This document shows positions 32,718 through 45,328 of a stretch of DNA of 64,000 bases, in pieces. A program made the translations under genes and the position numbers. The stretch's first letter is position 1. Every line of letters starts with the position of its first letter. The DNA is taken from positions 57,501-121,500 of the forward strand of contig JAEMWC010000163.1 in the NCBI GenBank assembly GCA_016490735.1, written 5' to 3'. This DNA comes from Pachyseris speciosa (taxonomy: Eukaryota; Cnidaria; Anthozoa; Scleractinia; Pachyseridae). Under the pieces are notes generated by a model. The model was given only the letters and a program-made list of their open reading frames with translations. It did no database searches and was not told the origin of the DNA.

Positions 32718-33926
32718 GAAGAGACTCGTTGGTAATTGTTGTTTGTTCTCTTTACAGTTTAATTCACTCATGGTTAAGGGAATTCTAAAGTGCTGTTTTG
32801 TGCGCTGTGGGATTACGAAGCCGAGCACGAGTTATTGACAGATGGTGAGACTGTCAGAAAGATACAAAAAAGGTGAATTTTGTGTCGTATTTGCTCACCC
32901 AGAGGCTATTTTCACATGGTAGTGTGAAATTTTGTGAGCATAAAAAGCCTTAAAATATGGATACGAACCACAGGAAACAAAGAAGAGCTCGCGGGACGAT
33001 CTGTCGGACATATTTATAATTTTAACATAAAATTCGGAACTTAGTTGTAAGTTTCACTTGGTGTAAAACAAAAGACATAAGTACAATAAGACTTACAATC
33101 CATGTAAATTGGTTTTGTAATTTTGAAAATGAAGCTGGAGAGCCTACACATTGCAACATTAACACAACCAGAGGAAGGGAATTTAACGACAGGATCCCTC
33201 AATATATGTTAGGAATTAACTGGAAAACACCAAAACAATTTACCATTTTTTGTTTGGTGTTGCATAAACTCACTATTGTCACCATATTCATATTGAAAAA
33301 TCAGTAGGAATCTTAATTGTGTTGTGTATTTAGAATTATTTTGCAAATTTGATTGTTCAATACATACAGATGTGCTTTTCTTATCTTTCACTTGCAGAGG
33401 AAGCAGGGTGGAATGCTATGTATTGGACAAGTGGACACCCTTCTGGCTAAAACCTGGATGAAAATTTATGAATAAAAAATAATCGTATACATTGTAGCCT
33501 CTCTTTTGACTGAATCATCACTATTTAAACTTGATCAACCTACAGAGAATTGTGGATGTATTCACATTTGTTTTTGTGTTGTGATGTACTTTTATTTGTA
33601 TTTCAAACACTAAAGAAAATAATAGTTTCCTATCAGTGGTAAATTTAACTTACACAGATTGCTGTCATAAGTAATTTCACTAGTTGTGGGTTTTCTTCTC
33701 ATGATATTTGCTGAAATGAATCCTTCTTTCATTGTTGATTTGCACAAAGTGCTGGTGTTGTTATAACTCAGCTGAACATGTCTACTGAATGTAAAACTAC
33801 TACAATAAAATTTAGGTTTCTTATCTCAACAGTGTAAAACAGACCTCTGCCATTTTTCAAACAAAAAAAAACATTTTAGTAAATGATCAAAACAGAACCA
33901 ATGCAAAACAGCAGCAATTAGGCATT
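32718..33926. other. No confident gene
   Basis: A polypyrimidine-CAG at about 33,398 precedes a short block with AATAAA near 33,470, which could be a terminal non-coding exon, but no coding sequence is linked to it. Confidence 0.3.
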
Positions 33927-34759
33927 TACCGTATTTATTTGGTTATAAGCCGAGCGATTTTTCCGTTAAATTAAACCACCGATAGTAAATGTTCCACCAG
34001 AGAAGGGGGTTCGGATTATAGCCGATAATTTTCAGGGGAAAAAAGTTTAAAGACCCAAAGACAACAATAAAAATGAGAGACAAAAACAAGTTTTCTGGGT
34101 TATCATTGACTTTTATATGTGGTGGCTCGTAAAGCCGTTTGCTAGTTTTGCTTCAAGGAAGCTTTCATCAGTCGTCGTTACGTTGACATCACACTTAACC
34201 CGTTTGTTGCTTCACATACCCTACTATAAGCTTGTTATCTCCACAGAAGTCATCACATTTCCTGTGAATTAATTGGGTCTTCTTTGTGATGTTATTTGTG
34301 GAAGAAATTCTTCAATAAAATTGAGCTGTTTCTGCTTTTGGGATCAAGCACAACCGAGCGTGACTGAAAGCACGTTGCTGGCTTGGTAACCTCTCACCTA
34401 GCCTGCCAGTTACGTCATACAAGAATGGGGGTCGTTTACAACTTCGATCTTTTGTGTTTTGGAAGTGTTATGAGTTTTTTTGGTCTAAAAAGGTTCCAAA
34501 CATTTCCTAAAAGTTACAAGGTTCGTTAAAATTCCTTTATGGTGAAGGTATGGCATTGAATTTTTTAGATTTTCAACATAATTCTTGCTGAAGTGTGGTA
34601 CACGATCTATACGTTTTTTTTTTCTCCATGGAACTTTGGTATTCGATTTTCGAGTGTCGGCTTATAGCCAAGAGTTTTCTGGGTTTTTTTGGTGAACATC
34701 TGGTCACTACTCCACTTGCTAAGTTTAGGGTCTCGGCTTATAGACGAATAAATACGGTA
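33927..34759. mobile_element. TA-flanked MITE, about 830 bp
   Basis: Ends are accgtatttatttggttata and, inverted, gacgaataaatacgg, flanked by TA on both sides. The CCGTATTTATTCG-type terminus is widespread in invertebrate genomes and, with the TA duplication, fits a Tc1/mariner-derived MITE. No coding content. Confidence 0.8.
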
Positions 34760-35402
34760 TACATTAATGATTAGTTAAATTCTATCATCAGAACGTTGGA
34801 AGGAGGTCATGCAAAACATGAATGAAGAATATTTGCAGCAGCAATAAAATTGAATATTTTTGGCTCTTTGTTTTCCCACATTGAGTCTGAGTCTGTGGGC
34901 CTTTCGGACCGCTTGGGATACACAGAAAAATTTTAAAATCCATTCTTAGAACAAAGAAAGCAATGAGGTAATGGTGCAAAACAAAGCAAGTCATGTGAGT
35001 CTGAGTTCACTTATTTGGCAGCTGTTAATTGTGAAAATGAACATAATGGGGGCTCCCTCTAATTTTTGAACAAAAGTGCAATAATGAGTTTTCTTTACAT
35101 TTGTAGCAAATTGAAAGCCTAACACATCAACTAGGTATTACTGTACTATGAAATTTGAGCTCCTCAATGGACAAAGCTTCAATTACTCCTTCCATTGGGT
35201 GAAAATTCTCTAAAAATATAACCACTTTGGCTTATTTGACTTGAAATGGTCAGTTCTCTGTACTCGAACGTTTTACATGCTCATCAGTCTTAATCCGAGC
35301 AAAGCCTAAGTTATAGTTTAAAAATGTTAAACAGGAAAACGCCCAGTTACAAAAACAAAGGAATCAGTCGATCATAAGTTAAATGAAGCTAGGAAACTAG
35401 GC
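34760..35402. other. No recognisable feature
   Basis: AT-rich sequence between the MITE and the retrozyme. No exon, RNA gene or repeat identified. Confidence 0.4.
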
Positions 35403-35780
35403 TTGTGGCCTTAGTGCCCTTTAGAGTGGCTTCAGCTTACTTGATGACATTAATTTGTGAAGTATCCTTGTCACTCCAGCCACATCCCACAAGCTTTACG
35501 TTTTCATTGCTTGTTTTATTGATATGTGGGTACTTGAGCCTAAGCATTAGCTATGCCATGCTGATGAGGCCTAACAAGGCCGAAACAGCTGTCCATGGCT
35601 GCTAATGCTTGGGCTCGATCTTTGCTTTGGTAGATTTAAGGGGTAATGCCCGCTACCTTGTGGCCTTAGTCCCCTTTAGACTGGCTTCAGCTTACGTGAT
35701 CACATTAATTTGTGAAGTATCCTTGTCACTCCAGCCACATCCCACAAGCTTTACGTTTTCATTTTAATAGTGCTTGTCTT
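35403..35780 (+). mobile_element. Retrozyme-like tandem repeat (255-bp unit, about 1.45 copies)
   Basis: The block at 35,403-35,515 is repeated at 35,658-35,770 with few differences, giving a 255-bp unit. The single complete unit contains a type I hammerhead ribozyme. Short tandem units each with a hammerhead are the signature of metazoan retrozymes, non-autonomous elements that circulate as small circular RNAs. The second unit ends before its ribozyme. Confidence 0.8.
35536..35616 (+). ncRNA. Type I hammerhead ribozyme
   Basis: All core elements are present: CTGATGA (35,561-35,567); stem II GGCC/GGCC with loop taacaa; GAAA (35,582-35,585); a minimal stem III CAGCTG (35,586-35,591); and cleavage triplet GTC with the predicted cut after 35,593. 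Stem I pairs GCCATG (35,555-35,560) with CATGGC (35,594-35,599), then, past a small internal loop, the arm at 35,536-35,551 with 35,601-35,616, about 16 more base pairs including a U-G pair. The tiny self-complementary stem III is typical of metazoan retrozyme hammerheads. Confidence 0.9.
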
Positions 35781-36659
35781 TGCAGTGATCGAATCTGAAA
35801 ATTAACATTAAGAGCTTTCTGATTTTATTCAAAAAGGGTAAGGAGGTTTGTTCGGTGCATTGGTTGACAATTGAAAACCTTATACACAAACCCAGCCTCA
35901 TAAAGGAATTTGGTAAATGAGCTCGTTGATGTATACAACTTCAACTATTGAATTTTTCAAATAAATTTAAAAAAGAACATGTACACTTCCGCTTATTTTC
36001 TCTAGCAATGGTTCCCCTGCGTTCAGAGTTTTTCCGTGTACATCACAATGACAATAAGTCTAAATTAATGCGAACAACTCACTCAATGTTGTTCAGAAAA
36101 AGCCCATGAAAGTACGTAGTTCAATTTAATTTATAGAACTAACCTCGAAGCACACCGGTCTTCAGCTAAATTAAATTAAAGAGTTGACAAAACCACCGTT
36201 GAACTTTTCGCTGACCTCTGACACAGCTATAAAGAAATGCTTGGTCATTCTGTTGTGAGATTCATGGCATAAAGAGCCTCCACGTAGGAAAACTCCGCTT
36301 GCAGGCAAAAGCGGATGCTTGTAACAAAAAAACATTTTATAGTCCTTAAGAAATCATTTGCAAACTTTACTATTATGAGGACGGAACATTGATCTTTTTA
36401 TCCAAAATCTAGTAATAGAATAAGTACGTACGTCTACGAGTGATCCAGTACAATTATCCAGTATATCTTTTCACCGGCGGCCATATTAGTTTTCACTGTA
36501 ATGTATATTGGAGCCTGGATTCAAGGATAAGAATCAACCAATCAGACAAAAGATTTTCTTTCTATCTTAACAAGAAATAACACACAAACTGCGGTGATAA
36601 ACATGACAATAGAACGAATTGTTGGAAAACAAAAATAAAACTATATCGTTTAACTTGAC
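35781..36659. other. No recognisable feature
   Basis: AT-rich. No credible exon or repeat between the retrozyme and the Penelope-like element. Confidence 0.4.
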
Positions 36660-36667
36660 GTTTCGTA

Positions 36668-36708
36668 TGTTTCGACATACATCTTCAGAAGTGACCGTTA
36701 GGAATAAA
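36668..36708 (-). ncRNA. Hammerhead-like motif downstream of a Penelope-like element
   Basis: On the minus strand, CTGAAGA is followed by hairpin TGTATG-loop-CATAC, then GAAACGTC, with short flanking arms ACTT/AAGT. This matches a hammerhead core with one base changed (CTGAAGA for CTGATGA) and almost no stem III. It lies just 3' of the PLE protein frame, where PLEs are known to carry hammerhead motifs. Activity doubtful. Confidence 0.45.
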
Positions 36709-36799
36709 AGTAACAACTAAATTTTAAATTTAAGATAAGTAACTAATTAACAGTAACCTTGACAGAAGCTAAAAATAATTTGCATATAAAAGATGCAAA

Positions 36800-37911
36800 C
36801 TAATAGAGATACAGCTTTTCGCTGCTTACATTTTCATTTAAGGTAGGTTTCAATTCTCTAATTAGTAGAGTCTCCTTTATCTTGCAATGAGTATCTGACC
36901 GACCTTTTGCTAGTATCTCAAAGTGGTCCCATTTTAAGTTGTGACCAGTTGACGTGACGTGGTCTGCGATAGCAGATGCATGACAGCTACTCGTGATCGC
37001 TTTAAAATGTTCAGTTTTTCTGTCATACAATCTGCGTTTTGTTTTTCCAATGTAGAAATCCTGGCAGTCCCAACAGCTAGCCTTATAAACAACTTTTGAC
37101 ATTTGGGAACGGTTAATTCTATCTTTGTAGGGAAAAAGAGACTTAATGTGATGAGCGCTTTGGAAAATAACCTTAAGATCAATGCAGCCATAAAATTTAC
37201 AAATGCAGGTCTTCAGCTGTTTGGTAATAATTTTGCTTTGTACTCCTAAATAAGGTAGAACTAAGATTATTTCCTTTTTGGGGACTGTGGTGGTTGGAAT
37301 CTTCGGTCTGTTTTGTTGCCTGTTCAGAACATCATTAATGTTGTAATTGACAACACCAGCAGGGTAACCGTTTTGTAACAACAGCTTCCTCAGTTCATTT
37401 AAACAAGACCGCAAAAGAGAAGGTGACGAACAGATGCGGAAACAACGAAAAGTGAGCGTGCGGATGAGGTTTACTTTATATTTCCTAGGTGTGAAGGAGT
37501 CCCATTTTGTGTACAGGCCGGTAAAGGTCTTCTTTCGGTAGATGGATGTTGAGAAAGTTTGACTGTGGCGTTTGATGAGAATGTCCAGGAAAGGGATTGT
37601 ATTGTTCTCTTCAAATTCAACGGTGAATTTGATATTTGAGTGACAGTTATTGAGGTAGTGTAGAAACTGAGTTGCTGTGCTTTTACTGTCGAACAAGGTG
37701 AAGGTATCGTCAACGTATCGAAACCAAACAGAAGGGCGAGCGTTGTTGTTAAGAACCCATTTCTCTTCAAAATGGCACATGAAGATATTGGCCAAAACAG
37801 GACCTAAAGGAGAGCCCATAGCCACACCGTCAATTTGGTCGTAGTATTGGCCATCAAATATGAAATGGCTTTTCTTTGTGGCAAACTCAAGCAGAACTTT
37901 CAAGACTGAGC
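36800..37911 (-). mobile_element. Penelope-like element, 5'-truncated RT plus GIY-YIG endonuclease
   Basis: An uninterrupted minus frame of about 367 codons covers the C-terminal half of a PLE protein. It begins inside the RT domain with DGQYYDQIDGVAMGSPLGPV, has the catalytic FRYVDDTFTLF about 45 residues later, a thumb/connector with NTIPFLDILI, then a Cys-containing GIY-YIG endonuclease (CWDCQDFYIGKTKRRLYDRK, about residues 277-296) with a downstream Glu-containing KIKETLLIRELKPTLN. GIY-YIG makes the nick used for target-primed reverse transcription. RT motifs upstream of 37,911 are missing and unrelated repeat sequence begins there. The reading frame being clean suggests a young copy, but it cannot be autonomous. 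Confidence 0.9.
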
Positions 37912-38600
37912 GGGGTAGTGTTGGCGGTTGCCTCCCCGAGTTACCCTGGGCGAGCTATTTTTCCACTAATTTCTTTGAAAAGTACATGAGATGGGCGAGA
38001 CAACTCGGGTAGGCGAGTTGTCTCGCCTCGGCAGGTAGGGTAACCCCGGTAAGCGGGACAACTTTTTCTCATGTAAACACTTTGTCTCGCCTACCCGGGA
38101 CGAGACGGCCGAAAATTACATATACGCGTATGCGAAAAAAAGTTATTTCGGTCCAATTTTTGAGTTAGAAAATGCAAATTCATTTCAAGGAATTACATTT
38201 TCAAAGCCAGCATTAACCACAGTGATCAGATAGAGCGGGGAAGAAACTGATACGGAGCTAAGTACGAAGCTAAGTTATGTGACACGTTACAAACTTCGAA
38301 TTAGCTGATGGCTCACTGGTCCTTTTATAAAAAGAAGTATCGAAGCAAAAATGAACCTAGGAAGGAAATTTTAATCAATAGTGACGATATTCAATCAAAG
38401 AGCGACCAAATACAAAGAAAGAAGGGCAAATGAGGATTTGTAAATTTGAGACGTGCTTTGAATAACTAAGTAGGGTCAACTTTATCTCGGTCACGCAATT
38501 CTCATATCAACGCTCGGTAAAGTTGTCTCGGGGGGGAGGGTTGTCTCGGGTACCCGAGACCATATAAAAAAATAGGTACCCAGTAGGGTACACGAGTCTA
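37912..38600. repeat. Repeat rich in short palindromes
   Basis: Contains a palindrome at about 37,994-38,029 (ggcgagacaactcg and its complement around a 6-base centre) and recurring ctcgcctacccggg-like blocks, with a matching cluster at about 38,515-38,570. Probably a MITE, but I cannot define its ends. Confidence 0.5.
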
Positions 38601-38685
38601 GTGCTTCGAACTGATGATATTTGTGACTGATTTCACTTGACATACCAAGGGTTGGAAACAAATGGGACCTGTAGGGGGCATTTGG

Positions 38686-41538
38686 CCGGGTTATGGCAAG
38701 CCAAATGTAGCAATATTGAACTCATCTAATTTTATATTCAGTTATGTATTTTGCTTTCAACTATTGGTTTAATATTCAACTTTTATTCAACCTTCAACAC
38801 ATCATTGAACATTCAACTATTTATTCAACATTCAACGAGTCATTCAACATTCAACACATTATTCAACATTCAACATTCAACTATTCATTCAGCATTCAAC
38901 TATTGATTTAACATTCAACTATTGATTCAACATTCAACCATTGATTTAACATTCAACTATTCATTCAACATTCAACGCATCATTCAACATTCAACTGTTC
39001 ATTCAACATTCAACACATCATTCAACATTCAACTATTCATTCAACATTCAACGCATCATTCAACATTCAACGAGTCATTCAAACGATCAGTATAAAAGAT
39101 GGATTGAGGACTGTGGACCCGGACTGCGGACTGCGGACTGCGGACTGGGCCGTAAAAGGAGGGCTAGGAACCAAACGCGTACTGAGTACAAAACACTGTG
39201 CAAAAGGCAGGTATGGACAAACCGTGGCGTAGGCCATGGTGTAGGCTATGGCCCACCCTATGGCCTACTGGTGGTCAATTTTTTAAAACTCGGTGTTTCG
39301 CACCGCGGGTTTATTATGGTTATAGCGTGCTACTGGATTTGAAGATACACCAGGAAAATAATGTCCACAGCATCTACCAGTTGTTTTGAACTAGTTTAAT
39401 GCGCAATTCCACTTTGCACAAGCTAGCTAGTCAACTGAAAATAAATGATGCATATAAGCCAACTAACCGTCATTCTTAACAAATCAGATATAATCGAAAA
39501 CGAGACTTCAACAGCAAACTTTCTCTATCGTATTGTTGATGTACTTTCAATTCTGTGAGGCGTAATCCCGTTTAAAACAGGCTATTTTAAAATTTTAACC
39601 GAGATGGTTTTACGTCTTTCAATATTTTTGCAATGTTTTCTAGTAAAATTATATTCCTTTTCAGTGCAAAAAAACACGAACATACTGTTTTCAATAACAG
39701 GGTCCTTTCTATTGGATCGTTCGATTCCACGAGGGAGGTATAATATGATTGGCTAAATATGATAAAAATGGCGGGCATCTCGCGTGACGGGTCTTCTTGC
39801 TAAGAAAAACAATAAAAAAAACTGAAATTAATACAGCTGTCAACAAAGTGCAAAACACTCGGTTCAGCATTGCTGGAAACCTGTGTAAGCAACCTTCTCC
39901 GTCAATCTTTCATACCTACGACTCTCTTCTGTTCTCTCGGCGGCGTTTCGCTCAAATTTGCTAAGCAGACTCGTGGTAGAACTGAATTCGGAATATTTTA
40001 GACCTTTAGTTCTTTTTAAATTAAATGTTTTCCAAAATTCCAAGACAATCACGTCTCCTGAGGTATGTAAATTTTGGGAAAACTTCAACCAATCACTGTT
40101 CACCGTTCCCACGGTAATGCACGTGCATTTGATTCTGTTGATGCTGTCCCAAATTATGTTTCCTGTCGCAATTTCTTAAATGTTCTTTGAAGAAAACGAT
40201 TGAGGAGAGAAAAAAAAACCTTGGAGCTGAACTTACTTTCAATTTTTGTTTGAAAAGTATATAAGAATAAACACCTGATCTATGTGCTCTGACCACCAGG
40301 CGTAAATGCATATGTCATCGGCTTCCCCGTGGGATCGACCCCCGGCTAACCAGGGGGGCTGTAAAATCAGTCAAGCAAACTTGAGGAATTTCCCCCGGGG
40401 GTTGGGGAATCTCTCAAGACAAAACCCACTGGGTGAGGTGCCTCTCAGCTGAAAATCCCCGTGACGTCGTTTTCAAACTTGTGAATTTCCCCACCCCTAA
40501 TCTGTGATGTAAAACAATGTCAAGATTTTCCCCTACCCTTGGGCAAAGAATCACATCCCCCACATGTCTCCCTGGTAGGCCCGGGAGTCGACCCCACTGG
40601 GAAGCCAATGACATTGGCATAAACTTTACACTGTCGACGGTTCCAACGACGGGAAAACATGAGGCCTTCAGTATTAAAATAATAACGTTTCCTATCGTAA
40701 AGGCTACGGGCAGGTGTATTACATGCTTGGATGCTACACTATTTCAAGCTGGTTTGGATTCTTCAGTCATCGCGGGTTCACGCAAGCGACAGAAACTGGG
40801 ACCCAGTTCGCTGGATGATCTGCACGGAATAGGACCATAGCCTCTTGATAGCTGCCCGAAAGTTGTATTTATACGGCATTCTGGTTTTCCTGATTCCAAT
40901 CTACCACGAGTCTGTTTAACACTGAAAATTTTGAGCGAACCGCCACCAAGAGAGTCGTTGGTATGACAGGGAGTGTTGATGGTAAACGTTCAGTTTACAC
41001 AGGATGAACTGAGTTAAAAAAAAAAAAAAAAAAAAAACACGACCGCGCGAGGCCATAGGGTGGGCCATGACTACACCCGCCTTTTGCACATTATTTTGTA
41101 CCTAGTCTGCAGCCTTCAGTCCTCATTCTATACTCAGCTTGCGTTTTATACCCAGTCCGCAGTCCGGGTCCGCAGTCCACAGTCGATCTTTTTTACTGAC
41201 CGGTTGAATGACTCGTTGAATGTTGAACGACTCGTTGAATGTTGAATGAATCGTTGAATGTTGAATGATGCGTTGAAGGTTGAATGAATAGTTGAATATT
41301 AAATCAATAGTTGAATGTTAAATCAATAGTTGAATGTTGAATCAATAGTTGAATGTTGAATGATGCGTTGAATGTTGAATGAATAGTTGAATGTTGAATG
41401 ACTAGTTGAATGTTGAATGACTAGTTGAATGTTGAATGATGTGTTGAAGGTTGAATAAAAGTTGAATATTAAACCAATAGTTGAAAACAAAATACATAAC
41501 TGAATATAAAATTAGATGAGTTGGCTTGCCATATCGGG
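38686..41538. mobile_element. Foldback element with minisatellite-filled inverted arms
   Basis: Arms at about 38,686-39,267 and 41,050-41,538 are reverse complements. Each consists of a unique outer part (ttatggcaagcc and neighbours), an array of ttcaacattcaac-type short repeats (about 300 bp), and a unique inner part (gcaaaaggc, then ggcccaccctatggcc). The core (about 1.8 kb) has no recognisable gene and ends with a poly-A run near 41,017. The arrangement parallels FB elements, whose long arms are also internally repetitive. Confidence 0.8.
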
Positions 41539-42964
41539 TACTACTTGGAGGAGGGGGAGAGGGAATGTGGTTCATGGCATTTTCAAAACACTTCAAATAG
41601 GCCATGCATTTCACTTGGGGGAGGATGGGTCTCATTTTTGGGAGGCAATTTTGAAGAACAACGGGCAAAATCCTACAGTGTTGTGCTGAAACGCGAGGCT
41701 GGATCTACGGTATGAAACTGAGACCACACAATCAAAATGAAAAATATTTATTTCAAGCCTGAGACAAGAAGGTCAAGTTACAAATACACGTTTGATTTTA
41801 CTGGTGACATTACCAAGTTTTTATCATAACCAACAAGTTAAAAAACGTTCAAAAACCAGATAGTTTGTCACGTAACTTGTGAATAAAATATAAACTGATC
41901 AAATGTTGACTTTGGGTATGATTTTAATATCTTAATTGATACCAAGAAACGAATAACCAAACAAGAATAAACAATTTAGTACTGCTAGTTATCTCACATG
42001 AAACTAATTATTGTGCACTTGCACTGATAAAAATATCGTAATTTGATGTAACACTGTGTCAACTCTTAAGGTGTACATAGCAATGAAAACTCAGACTGTC
42101 TCAGTCAGCAAAAAACTGCACAACAATTCTTGCAGTTTTATCTACAAACATCTGTGGAACTGAGTAGTATAAATAATATGTTTACGTTCGCGTGAACATT
42201 CGATTTGTCTTCGACAGAGCGATTAATTTATGTCAGCCTCAAAAGTGGGTTTATTGTCCACAAAGGAGGGTTTATTGGCCTAAAACGAGGGATTTTTGTT
42301 CTCAAAAGAGAGGAATCATTCTAATCTTACACGCACAAGCAGTACGCTTGAATTGATCACAACGGCTTCGACGGTCGACAACTGACCGTCTTTAAGCTTA
42401 TATTTGTTCGAAACCATCGACCTAATTGTTGTAGAACACTCGCAATACCTTTTGCTTGATTGATCCAATTCATGTTAAGAAGAGTTAAAGCAAGTGTTAA
42501 AACCAAATCTAGAATAATTCAACGCAATAACGTACCGGCAGATCCGCGTCGCGTCAGCTAGAATCTTCAGCACAGATTCCCACGTGGCATTTTCGAATGC
42601 AGCTTGTCCACGAACAATTTTCATTCGATACGATGTATTCAAGTTTACGGATCGATCGAGAAATATTGCAGCGGCATTCGTCGATACTCCGACGTGCTTG
42701 TCTTGTTGTCTGTTTGCGTGTCCACGTTTATGAATCGATTGAAGAAAATTGAGTCCATACTCCTACACAATTGTGGGCAAGGAACAGTTCTGAGTAGATA
42801 AAGTCTAGAGCGCATGCGGAGTAGACTCAAAAACGGAGTCTTGGCGAGTGGTAGAAAGAAAGGTTTTAGTCACGCACTTGAAAAATAATGACGGCCACTT
42901 GTTGCCCGGGTGAATTTTCAAGATAGCAGTTTTCCAGTCTTAGAAGAGAAACACAGCCTTTTGA
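41539..42964. other. No recognisable gene
   Basis: AT-rich. Open frames are short and lack known motifs. Confidence 0.4.
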
Positions 42965-43322
42965 AACGGTAAATCGGAAGAAAACGTTCTAAGGAACACT
43001 CGACAGCTAGAACAGTGGAAATTGGTCACTTCCTAGCGAAGAATCCCTCTTGGATTTCTTGCTTTCAGCGTGGCGAGGGAGACGAAAATGGATCTTCACG
43101 GAATAATCACAACGTCATCGCAAGGATTTTACACCTTCTCCGAATCGTAAATCAAAAGAAAAAGGTTCTAAGGAACACTCGACAGCTAGAACAGTGGATA
43201 TTGGTCACTTCATAGCGAGGAAATCCGTCTTCGAGGACAGATTGTGGTTTTAGCGAGGCAGACGAAAATATGGATCTTCCTGGAATAATCACAACAAGTC
43301 ATCCCAAGAATTTTAGATTTTC
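42965..43322. repeat. Tandem duplication, unit about 180 bp
   Basis: The block starting near 42,975 (ctaaggaacactcgacagct) recurs near 43,168 with the following 'gaataatcacaa' region conserved. About 85% alike by eye. Confidence 0.7.
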
Positions 43323-44043
43323 TAGTTTGGGCGCTTCTTGGAATCCACCCTCCCAAAAATTACAGGTTTGAATGTGAATTTTTACGGTGCTTTATCTTTA
43401 ATTCTGATTGTAGCGGAATTCGCAAGAAACGGGTCAAATGAATTGCATTTCAAAGTAACTCGTAAGATTCAGTTTGTTCGCCGTCACGCACATGTACTAA
43501 TTGAAAGCGTTTGTTTTTTAGGGATAGATACAGGCTGAAAATTTTTTTTATTTAGGAAAACTTGTCTATGTTTGTGTTTCTTTTTGTTCACAGAATTTTG
43601 TAATTTTATTCGATCTAGTCAACAAACCAAAATCGTAGCTCGCACCACAAATCAAATTGGCCTATGTGACAACAAGATCAAATTTAACAATCTTTCTAAC
43701 CATCGTTGACCAAAGGAGTATTGTTTCTTTCATGATCACCCGGCCTGTAAGTTGGCCGTTTCTTCTTTTACCACAATTTAATACATGAGCACTAGACTTG
43801 AACATAATGAAATGTATTTTTTCATGTTCACTCTCAATATCTATCTTCGCTGCTTTGCTCACGCGTGACATATCCAGCTGAACACTCCAAGATAACCTTC
43901 ATACCACTGTGTACCCATGAATTAATCTCTACTTTTTTTCCCAATACTAAGACATGAGTTAAGTCCAGTTGATCAATTTATGATAAACTGGGGGGCTCTC
44001 TCTAAGTAATAACAGCAGTAAGCCACATGTAGTCCCAGACGGC
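43323..44043. other. No recognisable gene
   Basis: AT-rich sequence before the large inverted repeat. Nothing identified. Confidence 0.4.
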
Positions 44044-44514
44044 TTATTTTTATTCATGAAATTGGTCTAAATTTCTAACAATTTCAAAGAAACAGTACTG
44101 GCGCGCAAAAGCTCCTAGTGGCTTCATCTTCCTCACATGATTAGAAGACTTCCAAAGCTTAAAGATCGTGTAAAAGGTTTAAACAAAATAATTTTATAGT
44201 ATAGTTTTTAACCTTCGTTGCTTACCCCATCTTTGTACGTTGTTTTGAATGTCAATTTAAAATATCGCCCAACTTTAGCCGCCCAAAATCGATCCTGGGG
44301 GTAACACTAATCTGAGGAACTGCAGACCGCGGAACCTGCGGAACCTGCGGAACCGCCGGAACCTGCGGAACCTATATTTTTTTGTAATAAAATTAAAAAA
44401 ATAATAAAAATAGTAATAATAGAAATGTCTACGAGTGGTTTAGTTCTTAAAAACAACAGAAAAAAAAAAAAATAAAATAAAAATAAAAAGGGAGAAGGTG
44501 AACAAAAAAGATAG

Positions 44515-44632
44515 CGTACAACAAGGGGGTATTTTTTGTCGGTCACCCATCCAAGTTCTAACCCGGCCGGATTGGGCTTAACTTCGGCGATCGGACGACG
44601 AGCACGCTTTCCTTGTGGTATCACACGCAGAC
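44515..44632 (-). rRNA. 5S rRNA-like sequence in the left terminal repeat
   Basis: Minus strand. Starts GTCTGCGTGTGATACCAC and contains the internal promoter elements of 5S genes (gaagttaagc as box A; gggttagaacttggatgg and tgaccg as box C). It differs from ordinary 5S mainly in the 5' third and near the 3' end (gacaaaaaatacccc). Probably a 5S-derived promoter module or pseudogene, not a working ribosomal component. Confidence 0.75.
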
Positions 44633-44806
44633 AATACAAAGTATAAATGGTTCGCCTAAGTTCAAAAAAGCGAAATGATAAGCGAGAAATTACTATAAAT
44701 TCTAAAATTCACACAAACAAACATTAGCAACAAGTGTTCCGTTTAAGTTTCCGGTCAATTTCTTATTTCCGGTATCATAGTCACGTGGTACTGTAGCGCC
44801 ACCAAA

Positions 44807-44964
44807 ATGGCCGAATGGCGCTTCCATCTCAATGCTGGGTAAGTACAACAGTCGTTTGCTGAGTAACATCGGTTACATTTCACAAATAGACTGAATGCCT
44901 CTGACCTTGCTTGAAACAGGATGAAGAACTCCAAGCCTGAAGTGATTAATCTAACCAAGGAAAG
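44807..44964 (+). pseudogene. Two short coding exons captured in the element core
   Basis: The core between the terminal repeats contains ATG at 44,807 (MAEWRFHLNAG), a splice donor GG|GTAAGT at 44,838, an acceptor AAACAG|G before 44,920, and a second exon to 44,964 (MKNSKPEVINLTKE) ending at a GTAGGG donor. Joining leaves the frame open. No further exon follows before the right repeat. This looks like the 5' end of a host gene carried by the transposon. I cannot name the gene. Confidence 0.5.
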
Positions 44965-45328
44965 GTAGGGAACTTGGGTTTTGCTTCAAGTCACGCACAT
45001 GGCATGTGAATTGTTGACAGCATCTTCAGCTATTTATGTTCAAAAGTGATGTGGCCTAGAGAAAATGAACAGGTTAGGAAAGACCTTTTATCAGTTTGAC
45101 CCCAGTATGTATGTGTAATCAGTTTTGGTTTCACCCTTGATGTGTTACCCTTGTTACTCGTACAAAGCCTGGATTTAAATCGTGTTGATTTATCTCCGTC
45201 TCAGTTTTCGACTACGATATGACCGACTTGTTGCTAATGTTTGTTTGTGTGAATTCTAGAATTTCTAGTAATTTCTCGCTTATCATTTCGCTTTCTTCAA
45301 CTTACGCGAACCATTTATACTTTGTATT

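Noticed and set aside
34140..34190. Further hammerhead ribozyme in the TA-flanked MITE (minus strand CTGATGA followed by a hairpin)
   Set aside because: GAAA is replaced by AAAA and no cleavage triplet with paired stem I follows; at most a degraded relic.
35260..35300. CTGATGAG on the minus strand near 35,280 as a second hammerhead
   Set aside because: No GAAA at the right distance and no stem II.
40414..40840. Open frames in the foldback core as a transposase
   Set aside because: No DDE or zinc-finger motif, and frames are short on both strands.
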